A DNA stretch of 64,000 bases from Dactylosporangium sp. AC04546 (GCF_022095675.1 NZ_JAHYSG010000049.1:1-64000), one strand, 5' to 3'. Positions 22,440-32,308 are shown, counted from the first letter of the stretch. Program-made: numbers and translations. Notes: generated by a model not told the origin, from the sequence alone.

Positions 22440-22958
22440 CTAGGACAGGGCTTCGTCGGGCAGGAGTGCCGCCACCGCGTCGCGGGCGCCGCAGCCGGCG
22501 GCGATCAGGCGGTCGCGCTCCGCCAGCCAGGCCGCGCCCAGGGACGCGCGGGTGTCCGCGTCCAGGTTCAGGCGGGCGTCGTTGAGCAGGGTCCGCTCCT
22601 CCTCGTCCAGGTGGTGGGCCAGGGAGTTGGCCAGCTTCCCCAGCGCCCGGTCGAAGTCCTTCGAGGTCACGTCGGCCACGTCGAGCAGGGCCAGCAGCTT
22701 GCGGTGGCCGTCGGCGTGCTCGTCCTCGCCGTGCTCCACGTGGTCGTCGCCGCCGAAGAGCTCGCGCAGCTTCGGGTACACCTCCGACTCCTCGGCCAGC
22801 GCATGCGCCACCAGCAGATCCGCCAGCTCGGCGCGGGTCGAGGCGCGGCCGGCCCGCAGGGCGTCCGGATCGGTGTCGCGGGCGCGGAGCCGGCGCAGCA
22901 GGGCCTCGAACCGCACATGGTCGGCGATGATCACGTCCACCACATCCATGTCGGCCAT
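22440..22958 (-). CDS. Hemerythrin-like HHE domain protein
   Basis: The 172-residue product is mostly helical. Its spaced His and Glu residues are [39 protein letters not shown] and [13 protein letters not shown]. This is the HHE pattern that binds a di-iron centre and senses or carries oxygen or NO. The ATG at 22958 was chosen; a second ATG three codons later is possible. It faces the kinase gene tail to tail and diverges from rpe across 42 bases. Confidence 0.85.
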   Translation of the reverse strand: MADMDVVDVIIADHVRFEALLRRLRARDTDPDALRAGRASTRAELADLLVAHALAEESEVYPKLRELFGGDDHVEHGEDEHADGHRKLLALLDVADVTSKDFDRALGKLANSLAHHLDEEERTLLNDARLNLDADTRASLGAAWLAERDRLIAAGCGARDAVAALLPDEALS

Positions 22959-22966
22959 TGTCGCAG

Positions 22967-22994
22967 TTGGCCGGCGGCCGGCGCACAGTACAGT
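22967..22994 (+). promoter_or_regulatory. Promoter of rpe, probably giving a leaderless mRNA
   Basis: TTGGCC (22967-22972), 16 bases, TACAGT (22989-22994). The GTG start of rpe is 6 bases after the -10 element, where transcription itself is expected to begin, and no Shine-Dalgarno sequence is present. Confidence 0.5.
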
Positions 22995-23000
22995 GAGCGG

Positions 23001-23681
23001 GTGCAGGAGAACGTGCTGATCGCGCCCTCGATTCTCGCCGCGGATTTCGCCCGTCTGGCTGACGAGGCCCGGGTCGTGGAGGGTGCGGCCGACTGGCTGC
23101 ACGTCGACGTCATGGACTACCACTTCGTCCCCAACCTCACGATCGGGCTGCCGGTGGTGCAGAGCCTGCGGAAGGCGACCACGCTGCCGTTCGACTGCCA
23201 CCTCATGATCGCCGACCCGGCGCGCTGGGCGACAGGCTACGCGGAGGCTGGGGCGTACAACGTCACGTTCCACGCCGAGGCGGCCACCGACCCGGTCGCG
23301 ATCGCCAAGGACCTGCGCGCGGCCGGCAGCCGGGCCGGGCTCGCGATCGACCGCGACACCCCCGTGGAGGGGTATCTCGACGTGCTGCCCCACTTCGACC
23401 TGCTGCTGATCATGACGATCAAGGCGGGCTTCGGTGGCCAGCAGTTCCTGCCCCATTTGCTCGACAAGGTCCGCGCCGCCCGGCAGCACGCCGACGCCGG
23501 CCACCTGGAACTGCGCATTGAAGTCGACGGCGGGGTGGCCGAAGATACCATCGCGGCCTGCGCCGAGGCGGGTGCCGACACGTTCGTGGCGGGCACCGCG
23601 GTCTACGGCGCCGACGACCCGGCCGCCGCGGTGCGCAAGCTCCGCGCCACGGCCGCAGCGGCCAGCGCACAGACGGGATAG
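23001..23681 (+). CDS. rpe: Ribulose-phosphate 3-epimerase
   Basis: Interconverts ribulose 5-phosphate and xylulose 5-phosphate in the pentose phosphate pathway. The TIM-barrel product of 226 residues has [12 protein letters not shown], the metal motif [24 protein letters not shown], and the second catalytic Asp in RIEVDGGV. Ribulose 5-phosphate is also a riboflavin precursor, and rib genes lie 2 kb downstream. The start is GTG 23001. Confidence 0.94.
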   Translation: MQENVLIAPSILAADFARLADEARVVEGAADWLHVDVMDYHFVPNLTIGLPVVQSLRKATTLPFDCHLMIADPARWATGYAEAGAYNVTFHAEAATDPVAIAKDLRAAGSRAGLAIDRDTPVEGYLDVLPHFDLLLIMTIKAGFGGQQFLPHLLDKVRAARQHADAGHLELRIEVDGGVAEDTIAACAEAGADTFVAGTAVYGADDPAAAVRKLRATAAAASAQTG

Positions 23682-23683
23682 AT

Positions 23684-24637
23684 GTGGGCGAGCCGGACGT
23701 CATCCTCGTGGTCGACGACGACGTCGACATCGCCCGCTTCATCAAGGTCAACCTCGACCTGGAGGGCTTCGAGGTCCTGCTCGCGCACGACGGCGAGACC
23801 GCGCTCGACCTGATCGCCCGGCGCCAGCCGGCCCTGGCCGTGGTCGACTGGATGATGCCGCAGCTCGACGGCCTGGAGCTGACCCGCCGGCTGCGGGCCG
23901 ACCCGATGACCGCGCCCATGCCGATCATCCTGCTCACCGCCCGCGGCCAGACCGCCGACAAGGTGATCGGGCTGCAGGCCGGCGCCGACGACTACCTGGT
24001 GAAGCCGTTCGACACCATGGAGCTGGTCGCCCGGGTGCGCTCCACGCTGCGGCGCAACCAGGAGAACCGGGAGGTCTCCCCGCTCACCGGCCTGCCCGGC
24101 AACAGCCGCATCCTGCGCGAGATCACCGACCGGGCCCGGGCCGGCAGCGACTTCGCCGTCTCGCACGTCGACATCGACCGGTTCAAGCCGGTCAACGACG
24201 TGTACGGCTTCGCCCGCGGCGACGAGTTCATCACCGCCCTCGCCCGGGCGCTGCACCGGGCGGTCGTCGAGGTCGGCCTGCCGCCGGCGTTCCTCGGCCA
24301 CATCGGCGGCGACGACTACCTCGTCGTGTGCGCCCCCGAGCAGCTCAAGGACCTCACGACGAAGGCGATCCTGGAGTTCCAGAACGCCGCCGACGCGCTC
24401 TACGACCCGATCGACGCCGAGCGCGGCTACATCGAGGTCGTCCAGCGCAACGGCGAGGTCCAGCAGGCCAACCTGGTCACCCTGTCGATCGGCGTCGCCA
24501 TCGGCACCCCGTCCATGGGTGGGGCGCTCGCCGACCCGCGCGAGATCATCTCGATCGCCACGGAGATGAAGTCGGTCGCCAAGAAGCACCACGGCAACTA
24601 CGTCTCCGTCGACCGACGGGGGATCGTCGGCCTGTGA
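23684..24637 (+). CDS. Response regulator with degenerate GGDEF output domain
   Basis: The receiver domain (about 5-125) has the acidic pocket VVDDD, phospho-acceptor Asp55 in VVDWMMP and Lys in LVKPF. A GGDEF-family domain follows (SPLTGLPGN at about 132 to the C-terminus). The active-site loop reads GGDDY at 208-212 instead of GGDEF, and the RxxD inhibitory site upstream is missing. The protein is either a modified diguanylate cyclase or a catalytically dead c-di-GMP/GTP sensor. No histidine kinase is adjacent. It starts 2 bases after rpe and is probably co-transcribed. Confidence 0.88.
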   Translation: MGEPDVILVVDDDVDIARFIKVNLDLEGFEVLLAHDGETALDLIARRQPALAVVDWMMPQLDGLELTRRLRADPMTAPMPIILLTARGQTADKVIGLQAGADDYLVKPFDTMELVARVRSTLRRNQENREVSPLTGLPGNSRILREITDRARAGSDFAVSHVDIDRFKPVNDVYGFARGDEFITALARALHRAVVEVGLPPAFLGHIGGDDYLVVCAPEQLKDLTTKAILEFQNAADALYDPIDAERGYIEVVQRNGEVQQANLVTLSIGVAIGTPSMGGALADPREIISIATEMKSVAKKHHGNYVSVDRRGIVGL

Positions 24638-24704
24638 CGCATGTCCCTCACCCGGGACGGGAGTAAGGACCGGGTTCGTGTGGCAGACTCGGGTTACGTA
24701 CCCA

Positions 24705-24855
24705 CCACGCGCTGGCGGGGCTCGGTGCAATTCCGAACCGGCGGTGACCGGCCGAGAGGCCGGAAGCCCGCGACCCGGCCGAAGCCATCGGCCGGTGGAC
24801 CTGGTGTGAGTCCAGGGCCGACGGTGAAAGTCCGGATGGGAGTTCAGCGCGCGGA
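24705..24855 (+). promoter_or_regulatory. FMN riboswitch (RFN element)
   Basis: The element shows the conserved core blocks GGTGCAATTCCGAACCGGCGGTGA, split around 24724-24747, then AGCCCGCGAC near 24765, TGGTGTGAGTCCAG near 24802-24815, and GACGGTGAAAGTCCGGATGG near 24820-24839. The closing stem P1 pairs CGCGCTG (24708-24714) with CAGCGCG (24845-24851). FMN binding reduces expression of the riboflavin genes that follow. About 100 bases separate it from the ribD ATG; the mechanism (terminator or ribosome-site masking) is not clear. Confidence 0.95.
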
Positions 24856-24957
24856 AGCAGGGGCGGTCCGCGCGTCCGCGCGCGATCTGTCGCCCCCTGC
24901 TGCCGTCGTGTCCCCATCAGCCCTCCCTCGCGTGACCCTGACCGCGCGGGAGCTGGC

Positions 24958-25977
24958 ATGGACGAGCAGGACCTCATGCGCCGAGCCGTGGAGCTCGCGC
25001 GCCTGAGCCTCGGCGAGACCAGTCCCAACCCCAACGTGGGCGCCGTCATCGCCACGCCCGGCGGCACGATCGTCGGCGAGGGGCGCACGGCGCCGGCCGG
25101 CGGGCCGCACGCCGAGGTCAGCGCCCTGGAGCAGGCCGGCGAGTGGGCCCGCGGCGCCACCGCGTACGTCACGCTGGAGCCCTGCAACCACACCGGCCGC
25201 ACCGGCCCCTGCACCGAGGCGCTCATCGCCGCCGGGGTGGCCCGGGTCGTCGCCGGCGTGCGCGACCCCAACCCGCTCGCCGCGGGTGGCCTGGAGCGGC
25301 TGCGCGCGGCCGGCCTGCGGGCCGAGATCGGCACGATCCTGCCGGATCTCGCCCGGGACGCGATGGTCGGCTGGTTGACCGCCGTCGATCGGGGCACCCC
25401 TTACGTCATCTGGAAGTTCGCGGCCACGCTCGACGGCCGCTCCGCCGCCGCCGACGGCACCAGCATGTGGATCACCTCCCCGCAGGCCCGGGAGGACGTG
25501 CACCGGCTGCGGGCCGGCGTCGACGCCATCATCGCCGGCACCGGGACCGTGCTGACCGACGATCCGCAGCTCACCGTGCGCCTGCCGGAGGTGCGGCGCA
25601 ACCCGCTGCGGGTGGTCGTGGGCGGGGCCCGCGGCATCCCGGCGACAGCGAAAGTGCTCGATGACAGCGCACCGACCTGGGTCGTGCCCGGCAACGGCGG
25701 GCGGGTCGAGCTGCGGCCGATGTTGCAGGAGTTGTACCGCCGGGGCGTGCGCTCGGCGCTGCTGGAGGGCGGCCCCACCCTCGCCGGCGCGTTCCTCGCC
25801 GCGGGCCTGGTGGACCGGGTGGTGGCCTACCTGGCCCCCAAGCTGCTCGGGGCCGGGCCGGCCGCGCTCGGCGCCGCGGGAATTTCCACGATCACCGAAG
25901 CATTGACGCTCGACGTTGTCGACCTCGCCAGGATCGGGCCCGACGTCCGCCTGACAGCAACTGTGAAAGGTGTGTGA
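24958..25977 (+). CDS. ribD: Bifunctional riboflavin deaminase/reductase RibD
   Basis: The N-terminal deaminase domain has the zinc site HAE (in [10 protein letters not shown]) and [11 protein letters not shown]. The C-terminal reductase domain (about 145-339, from [17 protein letters not shown]) has the [14 protein letters not shown] block. It converts the pyrimidinone product of GTP cyclohydrolase II in two steps. 339 residues. The ATG at 24958 follows a weak GGGAG. First gene of the rib operon under the FMN riboswitch. Confidence 0.96.
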   Translation: MDEQDLMRRAVELARLSLGETSPNPNVGAVIATPGGTIVGEGRTAPAGGPHAEVSALEQAGEWARGATAYVTLEPCNHTGRTGPCTEALIAAGVARVVAGVRDPNPLAAGGLERLRAAGLRAEIGTILPDLARDAMVGWLTAVDRGTPYVIWKFAATLDGRSAAADGTSMWITSPQAREDVHRLRAGVDAIIAGTGTVLTDDPQLTVRLPEVRRNPLRVVVGGARGIPATAKVLDDSAPTWVVPGNGGRVELRPMLQELYRRGVRSALLEGGPTLAGAFLAAGLVDRVVAYLAPKLLGAGPAALGAAGISTITEALTLDVVDLARIGPDVRLTATVKGV

Positions 25978-25980
25978 CCA

Positions 25981-26577
25981 GTGTTCACGGGCATCATCGA
26001 AGAGCTCGGGACGGTTGTCTCGATCGACGAGCTGGGCGACTCGGCGCGGCTGGCCATCCGCGGCGCCACCGTCACCTCGGACGCCGCGCACGGCGACTCG
26101 ATCGCCGTCAACGGGGTATGCCTGACCGTGGTCGACAACGCCGACGGGGTCTTCACCGCCGACGTGATGGGCGAGTCGCTCAAGCGCTCCACGCTCGGGT
26201 CGCTGCGGTCCGGCTCGCCGGTCAACCTGGAGCGCGCCGCCACCGTCGCGACCCGCCTCGGCGGGCACATCGTCCAGGGCCACGTCGACGGCGTCGGCGA
26301 GGTGCTCGCCCGGGAGCCCGGCGACCAGTGGGAGACGGTGACGTTCTCGCTGCCGCAGCAGCTGGCGCGGTACGTCGTCGAGAAGGGCTCGATCACCGTG
26401 GACGGCATCTCGCTCACGGTCACCGCCGTCACCGACGACACATTCTCGGTCGGGCTGATCCCGACCACGCTCAAGCTCACCACCCTCGGCGCGCGCAGCG
26501 TCGGCGAGCGGGTCAACCTGGAGGTCGACATCATGGCCAAGTACGTGGAGAAGCTGCTCGGGTCGGTGCGGTCATGA
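25981..26577 (+). CDS. ribE: Riboflavin synthase alpha chain
   Basis: Dismutates two 6,7-dimethyl-8-ribityllumazine molecules to riboflavin. The N-terminus [10 protein letters not shown] is diagnostic. The 198-residue product is built from two similar lumazine-binding barrels (VNGVCLTVV in the first, VDGISLTVT in the second). The start is GTG 25981, 3 bases after ribD. The stop overlaps the ATG of ribBA. The gene is also called ribC in some actinobacteria. Confidence 0.95.
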   Translation: MFTGIIEELGTVVSIDELGDSARLAIRGATVTSDAAHGDSIAVNGVCLTVVDNADGVFTADVMGESLKRSTLGSLRSGSPVNLERAATVATRLGGHIVQGHVDGVGEVLAREPGDQWETVTFSLPQQLARYVVEKGSITVDGISLTVTAVTDDTFSVGLIPTTLKLTTLGARSVGERVNLEVDIMAKYVEKLLGSVRS

Positions 26578-27818
26578 GCCCGGAGGTCACGGGCCTGGAC
26601 CCGATCGAGCGGGCGGTCAAGGACATCGCCGCCGGCAAGGCCGTCATCGTCGTCGACGACGAGGACCGCGAGAACGAGGGCGACCTCATCTTCGCGGCCG
26701 AGTTCGCGACGCCGGAGCTGGTGGCGTTCATGGTGCGCTACACGTCGGGCTACATCTGCGTCCCGATCACCGAGGAGGAGGCGGACCGCCTCGACCTGCC
26801 CCCGATGTACCGCACGAACCAGGACCGCCGCGGCACCGCCTACACGGTGACCGTCGACGCCCGGTTCGGCGTCTCGACGGGCATCTCCGCCGCCGACCGG
26901 GCGCACACCATCCGGCTGCTCTCCTCGCCCGACACCGCCCCCACCGACCTCTCCCGCCCCGGCCACGTCGTGCCGCTGCGCGCGAAGGCCGGCGGCGTGC
27001 TGCGCCGCGCGGGCCACACCGAGGCCGCGGTCGACCTGGCCAGCATGGCCGGACTGCGCCCGGCGGGCGTGCTGTGCGAGATGGTCAACGACGACGGCAC
27101 CATGATGCGGCTGCCCGACCTGCGCCGCTTCGCGGAGGAGCACGACCTCGCGCTCGTCAGCATCGCCGACCTCATCGCGTACCGCCGGCACACCGAGCAG
27201 CAGATCGAGCGGGTCGCCGAGACCCGGCTGCCGACCGAGCACGGCGTGTTCCGCGCGGTCGGGTACACGACGATGTTCGACAACGGCGAGCACATCGCGC
27301 TCGTCTACGGCGACCTCGGCGACGGTGAGGACGTGCTGGTCCGGGTGCACTCGGAGTGCCTCACCGGCGACGTGTTCTCGTCGGTGCGCTGCGACTGCGG
27401 CCCGCAGCTGCAGGCCTCGATGCAGATGGTCGCCGCGGAGGGCCGGGGCGTCGTGCTCTACATGCGCGGCCACGAGGGGCGCGGCATCGGCCTGATCCAC
27501 AAGCTGCAGGCGTACCAGCTGCAGGACCTCGGCCGCGACACGGTCGACGCCAACCTCGACCTAGGCCTGCCCGCCGACGCCCGCGACTACGGCACCGGCG
27601 CCCAGATCCTGGTCGACCTCGGCATCAAGACGATGCGCCTGTTGACCAACAACCCGGCCAAGCGGGCGGGCCTGGAGGGGTACGGTCTGTCCGTGCTGGG
27701 TCGTGTGCCCCTGCCGACCCGGCCGCACCCGGAGAACGTGCGCTACCTGCGCACCAAGCGGGACCGGATGGGGCACCTGCTCGACGAGCTCGACGACGTC
27801 GCGGAAGGACTTGCGTAA
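26574..27818 (+). CDS. ribBA: 3,4-dihydroxy-2-butanone-4-phosphate synthase / GTP cyclohydrolase II
   Basis: The RibB half (about 1-205) has the active-site stretch [16 protein letters not shown] and uses ribulose 5-phosphate. The RibA half (about 210-414) has the zinc cysteines in [17 protein letters not shown] and the GTP-site motif [10 protein letters not shown]. The fused protein supplies both precursors of riboflavin. 414 residues. The ATG at 26574 overlaps the ribE stop; the longer upstream frame is only a shadow of ribE. Confidence 0.96.
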   Translation: MSPEVTGLDPIERAVKDIAAGKAVIVVDDEDRENEGDLIFAAEFATPELVAFMVRYTSGYICVPITEEEADRLDLPPMYRTNQDRRGTAYTVTVDARFGVSTGISAADRAHTIRLLSSPDTAPTDLSRPGHVVPLRAKAGGVLRRAGHTEAAVDLASMAGLRPAGVLCEMVNDDGTMMRLPDLRRFAEEHDLALVSIADLIAYRRHTEQQIERVAETRLPTEHGVFRAVGYTTMFDNGEHIALVYGDLGDGEDVLVRVHSECLTGDVFSSVRCDCGPQLQASMQMVAAEGRGVVLYMRGHEGRGIGLIHKLQAYQLQDLGRDTVDANLDLGLPADARDYGTGAQILVDLGIKTMRLLTNNPAKRAGLEGYGLSVLGRVPLPTRPHPENVRYLRTKRDRMGHLLDELDDVAEGLA

Positions 27819-27821
27819 GAG

Positions 27822-28298
27822 ATGGCTGGTAGTGGAGCGCCCGTCCTGCAGCGCGTGGACGGCACCGGACTGACCCTGGGCATCGTGGCCACCCGGTGGC
27901 ACGCCGAGCTCGTCGACCACATGCTCAACCGGGCGATCGAGGCCGGTGAGGCGTCGAACGTCGACCACATCACGGTCGCCCGGGTCGACGGCGCGGTCGA
28001 GCTGCCGGTGCTGGCCCAGGCCCTGGCCCACCGCTTCGACGCCGTGGTGGCGCTCGGCGTGGTGATCCGGGGCGACACCGCCCACTTCGACTACGTCTGC
28101 CAGTCGGTCACCGACGGGCTGACGCGGGTCGCGCTGGACGAGGCGACCCCGGTCGCGCACGGCGTGCTCACGGTCGACAGCTTCGACCAGGCCCGCGACC
28201 GCGCCGGCCTGCCGGGCTCGTCGGAGGACAAGGGCTACGCCGCGACGCTGGCCGCGCTCGACGCCGCCCATGCCCTCCGGCTGGTCGCCAAGTCGTAG
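27822..28298 (+). CDS. ribH: 6,7-dimethyl-8-ribityllumazine synthase
   Basis: Condenses the RibA/RibD product with dihydroxybutanone phosphate to give lumazine. The 158-residue product has IVATRWHAEL, VDGAVELPVLAQ, ALGVVIRGDTAHFDYVC with the catalytic His, and GVLTVDS. Many form 60-subunit shells or pentamers. It starts 3 bases after ribBA and ends one base from the stop of the gene on the other strand. Confidence 0.96.
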   Translation: MAGSGAPVLQRVDGTGLTLGIVATRWHAELVDHMLNRAIEAGEASNVDHITVARVDGAVELPVLAQALAHRFDAVVALGVVIRGDTAHFDYVCQSVTDGLTRVALDEATPVAHGVLTVDSFDQARDRAGLPGSSEDKGYAATLAALDAAHALRLVAKS

Positions 28299-28299
28299 C

Positions 28300-28782
28300 T
28301 CAGACGGCCAGGGCGGTGGCCAGGGAGTCCCGGAACGAGCGCTCGGCCGGGGTGACCTGCTCGCCGCCCAGGCCGAGCACGCCGCCGGTGCGGGAGGCGC
28401 TGACGACCGCGTCGGTGACGGTGACGAGCCAGAAGCGGTAGGCCTCGGCGTCCTCCGGGTCGGCCTTGGCGATCAGCAGCTCGTGCGCCTCGCCGGCGCG
28501 GGTGAGCACGTCGGCGATGCCCGCCTCGCGGTCGGGGAACTCGATGACCGGGGGCTCCTCGCCCTCCTCGATGTCGCCCTGCCGGGAGACCACCTCGGCG
28601 GCCACCGATTGCACCAGCGACGACGACGACCCGCGGCCGTCGGCGATCGCCGTCATGCCGACCGTCCACTCCTCGCGGGTGCGCCGGCTGCCGTCGGCCT
28701 CTGCCTGCGAGGCGGCGATGAGCACGGACTGCGGCAGGCCCACGAGGAGGCCCCACTCTTCGTCGGTGTAATCCACATCCAC
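28300..28782 (-). CDS. Hypothetical protein, about 160 residues
   Basis: I do not recognise a family. The protein begins VDVDYTDEEWGLLVGLPQ and is acidic, soluble and without membrane segments or signal peptide; a helical C-terminal half contains GEAHELLIAKADPEDAEAYRFW. An earlier in-frame start near 28875 is possible. GTG 28782 is preferred because TAATCT (28790-28795 on this strand) lies exactly 7 bases upstream, the pattern of a leaderless messenger. It faces ribH tail to tail and diverges from the ECF sigma gene. Confidence 0.7.
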   Translation of the reverse strand: MDVDYTDEEWGLLVGLPQSVLIAASQAEADGSRRTREEWTVGMTAIADGRGSSSSLVQSVAAEVVSRQGDIEEGEEPPVIEFPDREAGIADVLTRAGEAHELLIAKADPEDAEAYRFWLVTVTDAVVSASRTGGVLGLGGEQVTPAERSFRDSLATALAV

Positions 28783-28889
28783 GAGCGACAGATTATCCGC
28801 GGTGCCGATCAGGTAAACCGACGGGCACGTTCGCGCGTCAGTGGTGCGTGATGGCGAATGCCGGGGCGACGGCATGGGACGGTAGGCCC

Positions 28890-29420
28890 ATGGTGGGTGA
28901 GGCCGCCCGGGAGGAGCCGTGGACCGCGGACGACGCCGTCACCATGCTGTTCGCCGCCCACTACCGGGGGCTGGTTCGCCTCGCGGTGCTGCTGCTGCAC
29001 GACGAGGCCCTGGCCGAGGACGTCGTCCAGGACGCCTACGTGGCGCTGCACCGGCACTGGTGGCGGCTGCGCGACGCGGACAAGGCGCTCGCCTACCTGC
29101 GCACCAGCGTGGTCAACGGCGCCCGGTCGGCGCTGCGCAAACGGGGGGTCGCCGACCGGTACGTCGCCCGCAGCAGCGCCGACGAGCAGACCGTGGCGAG
29201 CGCCGAGACCGGGGCGCTGAGCCTGCTGCGGCACCGGGAGATCCTGGAGGCGGTGCGCCGCCTGCCGGCCCGCCAGCGGGAGGCGATCGTCCTGCGCTAC
29301 TACGCGGAGCTGTCCGAGGCCGAGATCGCCGAGGCGATGGGGGTCAGCCGGGGCGCGGTCAAGAGCCACGCCGCGCGGGGCATGGCGGCCCTGCGGGAGA
29401 TTCTGGAGCACGCGCCATGA
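28890..29420 (+). CDS. ECF RNA polymerase sigma factor (SigE family)
   Basis: Region 2 ([36 protein letters not shown]) and region 4 ([40 protein letters not shown]) are separated by a short linker. This is a typical SANT/SigE-type ECF sigma factor of actinobacteria. From ATG 28890 it is 176 residues; GTG 28848 or ATG 28851 would add a dozen. Neither has a strong ribosome site. It overlaps the next gene by ATGA, so the two products are very likely functional partners. Confidence 0.88.
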   Translation: MVGEAAREEPWTADDAVTMLFAAHYRGLVRLAVLLLHDEALAEDVVQDAYVALHRHWWRLRDADKALAYLRTSVVNGARSALRKRGVADRYVARSSADEQTVASAETGALSLLRHREILEAVRRLPARQREAIVLRYYAELSEAEIAEAMGVSRGAVKSHAARGMAALREILEHAP

Positions 29421-30436
29421 GACCAGGCGAGACGCCCGAGGAGCGGCTGCGCGACGCGTTGCGGGCCCGCGCGGTCGAGGTCGAGCCGGCGCCCGACGCG
29501 CTGGCCCGGATCCGCATGCGCACCGGCGAGCGGCGCCGCAACGGCTGGGCCATGACCGGTGCCGCCGCCGCGGTGGCCGCCGCGATCGCCGCCGGCGTCG
29601 TGGTGTTCGCGCCGCAGCGCGGGCCGCAGCTCGAGCCGCAGCCGGCCGCGACCGGGAGCGTCGCGGTGCCGCCGTCAGCCGGCCCGAGCCCCTCGGCGGC
29701 CGGGTCGACGCCGCCGGCGAACGTGCAGCTGCCGGTCTATTTCATCCGCAACGGGATGCTGTACCGCGAGTTCCACGCCGTCCCGCTCACCGCCGACAGC
29801 GACGCCGAGCGCATCGCCGCCGCCGTCCGGGAGTCGCTGACGGGCGAGGCGCGCGACCCGGACTACGGCACCGCCTGGCCGCCGGGGATCACGGTCCACG
29901 GCGTGGTGATCGACGGGAGATCGGTGACGGTCGACCTCGGGGACGTCGGCACCGACGCGCGCGACGGCGCCCGGGCCCTCGCCGTGCAGCAGCTCGTCTA
30001 CACGGTCGCGGCCGCCAGCACGTACACCTCGATCAGGAAGGCCGAGGCGATCCGGGTCGTCGTCGACGGGGCGCCCGTGGCGAAGCTGTGGGGGAGCGTC
30101 GACGCCGGCGGCCCGCTGCGCCAGGCGCCGATGGCCGACGTCCAGGGCCCGGTCTGGGTGATCGACCCCCAGCAGGACCAGCAGGCCGGGCGCAGCTTCG
30201 TCGTGTACCTCGCCGGCGTGGTCCACGAGGGCACGGTCCAGCTGCGGATCCGCGGCACCGGCGGGAAGGTCGTGTTCGAGCGGACCGTCCAGCTCAGCGC
30301 GGGCGCCCCGGCCCTCGGCGAGGCGCGGGTGCCGGTGACGCTGCCACCGGGTCGCTACACGGTGGAGTCGTGGTACGTCTCGATGAAGGACGGCAGTGTG
30401 CAGGCCGTCGACGACCACGAGTTCACGGTGGGGTGA
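29417..30436 (+). CDS. Membrane-anchored GerMN-Gmad2 domain protein, putative sigma-factor partner
   Basis: 339 residues in four parts: a charged cytoplasmic segment (1-45), one membrane helix (about 46-66), a Pro/Ser/Ala-rich linker (67-105), and two extracytoplasmic domains. The first (about 105-235, [20 protein letters not shown]) looks like GerMN. The second (about 245-338, [16 protein letters not shown] then [15 protein letters not shown]) looks like the immunoglobulin-like Gmad2 domain. Both domains are known from spore germination proteins. The place where an anti-sigma factor normally sits suggests it holds or signals to the ECF sigma; that is inference. Confidence 0.82.
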   Translation: MRPGETPEERLRDALRARAVEVEPAPDALARIRMRTGERRRNGWAMTGAAAAVAAAIAAGVVVFAPQRGPQLEPQPAATGSVAVPPSAGPSPSAAGSTPPANVQLPVYFIRNGMLYREFHAVPLTADSDAERIAAAVRESLTGEARDPDYGTAWPPGITVHGVVIDGRSVTVDLGDVGTDARDGARALAVQQLVYTVAAASTYTSIRKAEAIRVVVDGAPVAKLWGSVDAGGPLRQAPMADVQGPVWVIDPQQDQQAGRSFVVYLAGVVHEGTVQLRIRGTGGKVVFERTVQLSAGAPALGEARVPVTLPPGRYTVESWYVSMKDGSVQAVDDHEFTVG

Positions 30437-30501
30437 GGCTCGACACGCCTGTCGTGATCCGGATTCCCCCGCGGGGCCGGAGCCTGCGAGAATGCGTGCC
30501 C

Positions 30502-30765
30502 GTGAAGACCTTCGACGAGCTGTTCGCCGAGCTGGCCGCCAAGGCCGCGGCGGGCACCCCGGGATCCGGCACCGTCGCGGCGCTGGAGAAGGGCGTCCAT
30601 TTCATCGGCAAGAAGGTCGTCGAGGAGGCCGCCGAGAGCTGGATGGCGGCCGAGCACGAGGGGCGGGAGCGCACCGCCGAGGAGCTGTCGCAGCTGCTCT
30701 ACCAGGTGCAGTGCCTGATGCTGGCCACCGGGCTGTCGCTGGAGGACGTGTACCGACATCTGTAG
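30502..30765 (+). CDS. hisE: Phosphoribosyl-ATP pyrophosphatase
   Basis: Second enzyme of histidine synthesis, hydrolysing PR-ATP to PR-AMP. The small all-alpha MazG-like fold (87 residues) has [30 protein letters not shown] with metal-binding Glu residues, and [15 protein letters not shown]. The start is GTG 30502. There is no clear ribosome site. hisG follows 45 bases later, the usual actinobacterial pair separate from the main his operon. Confidence 0.95.
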   Translation: MKTFDELFAELAAKAAAGTPGSGTVAALEKGVHFIGKKVVEEAAESWMAAEHEGRERTAEELSQLLYQVQCLMLATGLSLEDVYRHL

Positions 30766-30810
30766 GCACGTCCCGCCTGCATCCGTCCGTCCAGCCAGGA
30801 GTTCTCTGAC

Positions 30811-31665
30811 ATGCTGCGTATCGCCGTCCCCAACAAAGGAACCCTCTCCGGCCCCGCCGCCCAGATGCTGCAGGAGGCCGGCTACCGCCAGCGGAGCGAC
30901 CCCAAGGACCTGCTCTGCCGCGACGTCGCCAACGACGTCGAGTTCTTCTACCTGCGCCCCCGCGACATCGCCACGTACGTCGGCTCGGGCGACCTCGACC
31001 TCGGCATCACCGGCCGGGACCTGCTCATCGACGCCGAGAGCGACGCCGAGGAGGTGCTCGACCTCGGCTTCGGCCGGGCCACGTTCCGCTTCGCGGCGGT
31101 GGCGGGCTCGCTGAAGGGGTCGGAGCCGGGCGACCTCGCCGGCCTGCGCGTGGCCACCGCCTATCCCGGGGTGATGCAGCGGTACCTCACCGAGCACGGC
31201 GTCACCGCGGAGGTGATCCGCCTGGACGGCGCGGTCGAGAACGCCATCCGGCTGGGCGTCGCCGACGTGATCGCCGACGTCGTGGAGACCGGCGCCACGC
31301 TGCGCCAGGCCGGCCTGGAGACGATCGGCGAGCCGATCCTGCGCTCGTCGGCGGTGCTCATCCGCCGGGCCGGCTCGGACACCGACGGTGGTGGCTACAA
31401 GCAGCTCCTGCGCCGCCTCCAGGGCGTCCTGGTGGCCCGCCGCTACGTGATGCTCGCCTACGACGTGCGGGCCGACGCGCTCGACGCGGCGGTCGCGCTG
31501 ACCCCCGGCATCGAGTCGCCGACCATCTCCCCGCTGCACCGCGAGGGCTGGGTGGCGGTGCAGGCGATGGTCCTGCGGGACGAGATGCACCGGATCATGG
31601 ACGAGCTGTACGACGTGGGCGCGCGCGCCATCCTGGTGACCGACATCCACGCGTGCCGGCTGTAG
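30811..31665 (+). CDS. hisG: ATP phosphoribosyltransferase, long form
   Basis: First enzyme of histidine synthesis. MLRIAVPNKGTLSGPAAQML starts the catalytic domain. The PRPP loop region (about 150-170) includes GVADVIADVVETGATLRQ. The C-terminal extension (about 210-284, PTISPLHREGWVAVQAMV) is the regulatory domain of long-form HisG that binds histidine for feedback inhibition. 284 residues; no HisZ is needed. ATG 30811 follows AGGAG. Confidence 0.96.
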   Translation: MLRIAVPNKGTLSGPAAQMLQEAGYRQRSDPKDLLCRDVANDVEFFYLRPRDIATYVGSGDLDLGITGRDLLIDAESDAEEVLDLGFGRATFRFAAVAGSLKGSEPGDLAGLRVATAYPGVMQRYLTEHGVTAEVIRLDGAVENAIRLGVADVIADVVETGATLRQAGLETIGEPILRSSAVLIRRAGSDTDGGGYKQLLRRLQGVLVARRYVMLAYDVRADALDAAVALTPGIESPTISPLHREGWVAVQAMVLRDEMHRIMDELYDVGARAILVTDIHACRL

Positions 31666-31681
31666 TGGCACACTCGTACCC

Positions 31682-32137
31682 GTGAGCAGCACCGTCACCG
31701 CACGCCCGCAGCGGGCCCGGATCATCGCCTACGTCCTGGCGGCGGTCGTCGTCGTGGTCTTCACCCTCATCGCGTTCGGTCTGCACGGCAAGACCGGCGA
31801 CGGCCCGGGCTACTTCCAGCGCGGCGACCAGGCCGCGATGATCGGCCTGGGCCTGTGCGCCGCCGCCGGCATCCTGCTGATGACCCGGCCGCGGGTCGTG
31901 GCCGACGAGCGGGGGGTGCGGGTCCGCAACATCATCGGCTCGTACGACCTGCCCTGGGAGGTGGTCCGCGCCGTGACGTTCGGCCGGGGCGCCCCGTGGC
32001 TCACCCTCGACCTGGAGGACGACGAGCGGGTCGCGGTGATGGCGGTGCAGATGGCGGACAAGGACTACGCGGTGCAGGCCGCCCGCAGCCTGCGGGCCCT
32101 GCACTCCGCGAGCCGCGTGACGAGCGTGGTAGAGTAG
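31682..32137 (+). CDS. Membrane protein with a bacterial PH-like domain
   Basis: The 151-residue product has two membrane helices (about 14-36 and 50-67) and then a cytoplasmic PH-like beta domain beginning RPRVVADERGVRVRNIIGSYDLPWEVV, as in the bPH_6 group. The function is unknown. It lies just after hisG in many actinobacteria. CACACT (31669-31674) ends 7 bases before the GTG and there is no ribosome site, so a leaderless mRNA is possible. Confidence 0.8.
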   Translation: MSSTVTARPQRARIIAYVLAAVVVVVFTLIAFGLHGKTGDGPGYFQRGDQAAMIGLGLCAAAGILLMTRPRVVADERGVRVRNIIGSYDLPWEVVRAVTFGRGAPWLTLDLEDDERVAVMAVQMADKDYAVQAARSLRALHSASRVTSVVE

Positions 32138-32267
32138 TCGGCGTCGACCGCATCCTGCCCCCGGGCGGATGTTCGAAGCGGAGCGCACCAGGCTCCCACC
32201 CGTGCGGCGCAAGGCGGCCGGGTCCGGTCTGACCGCACGGCCCATCGGGGCCGTTGTCGGTCGAGTG

Positions 32268-32308
32268 GACCCTCGCATGCGCACAGCGCGGCGGGGTCTT
32301 TCCGTTTT
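32268..32308 (+). promoter_or_regulatory. Candidate attenuator hairpin upstream of infC
   Basis: GACCC(T)CGC (32268-32276) can pair with GCG(GC)GGGGTC (32288-32298). The sequence CTTTCCGTTTT follows directly, a T-rich run unusual in this genome. It looks like a rho-independent terminator inside the infC leader. An alternative short hairpin (GGTCGAGTGGACC, about 32258-32270) overlaps the left arm and could act as antiterminator. The remaining leader, 32138-32267, shows no other recognisable signal. Confidence 0.4.

Noticed and set aside
32138..32267. tRNA or small structured RNA gene in the infC leader
   Set aside because: No cloverleaf or conserved tRNA boxes can be drawn. Apart from the attenuator hairpin nothing specific is visible. 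No tRNA was found elsewhere in the window either.
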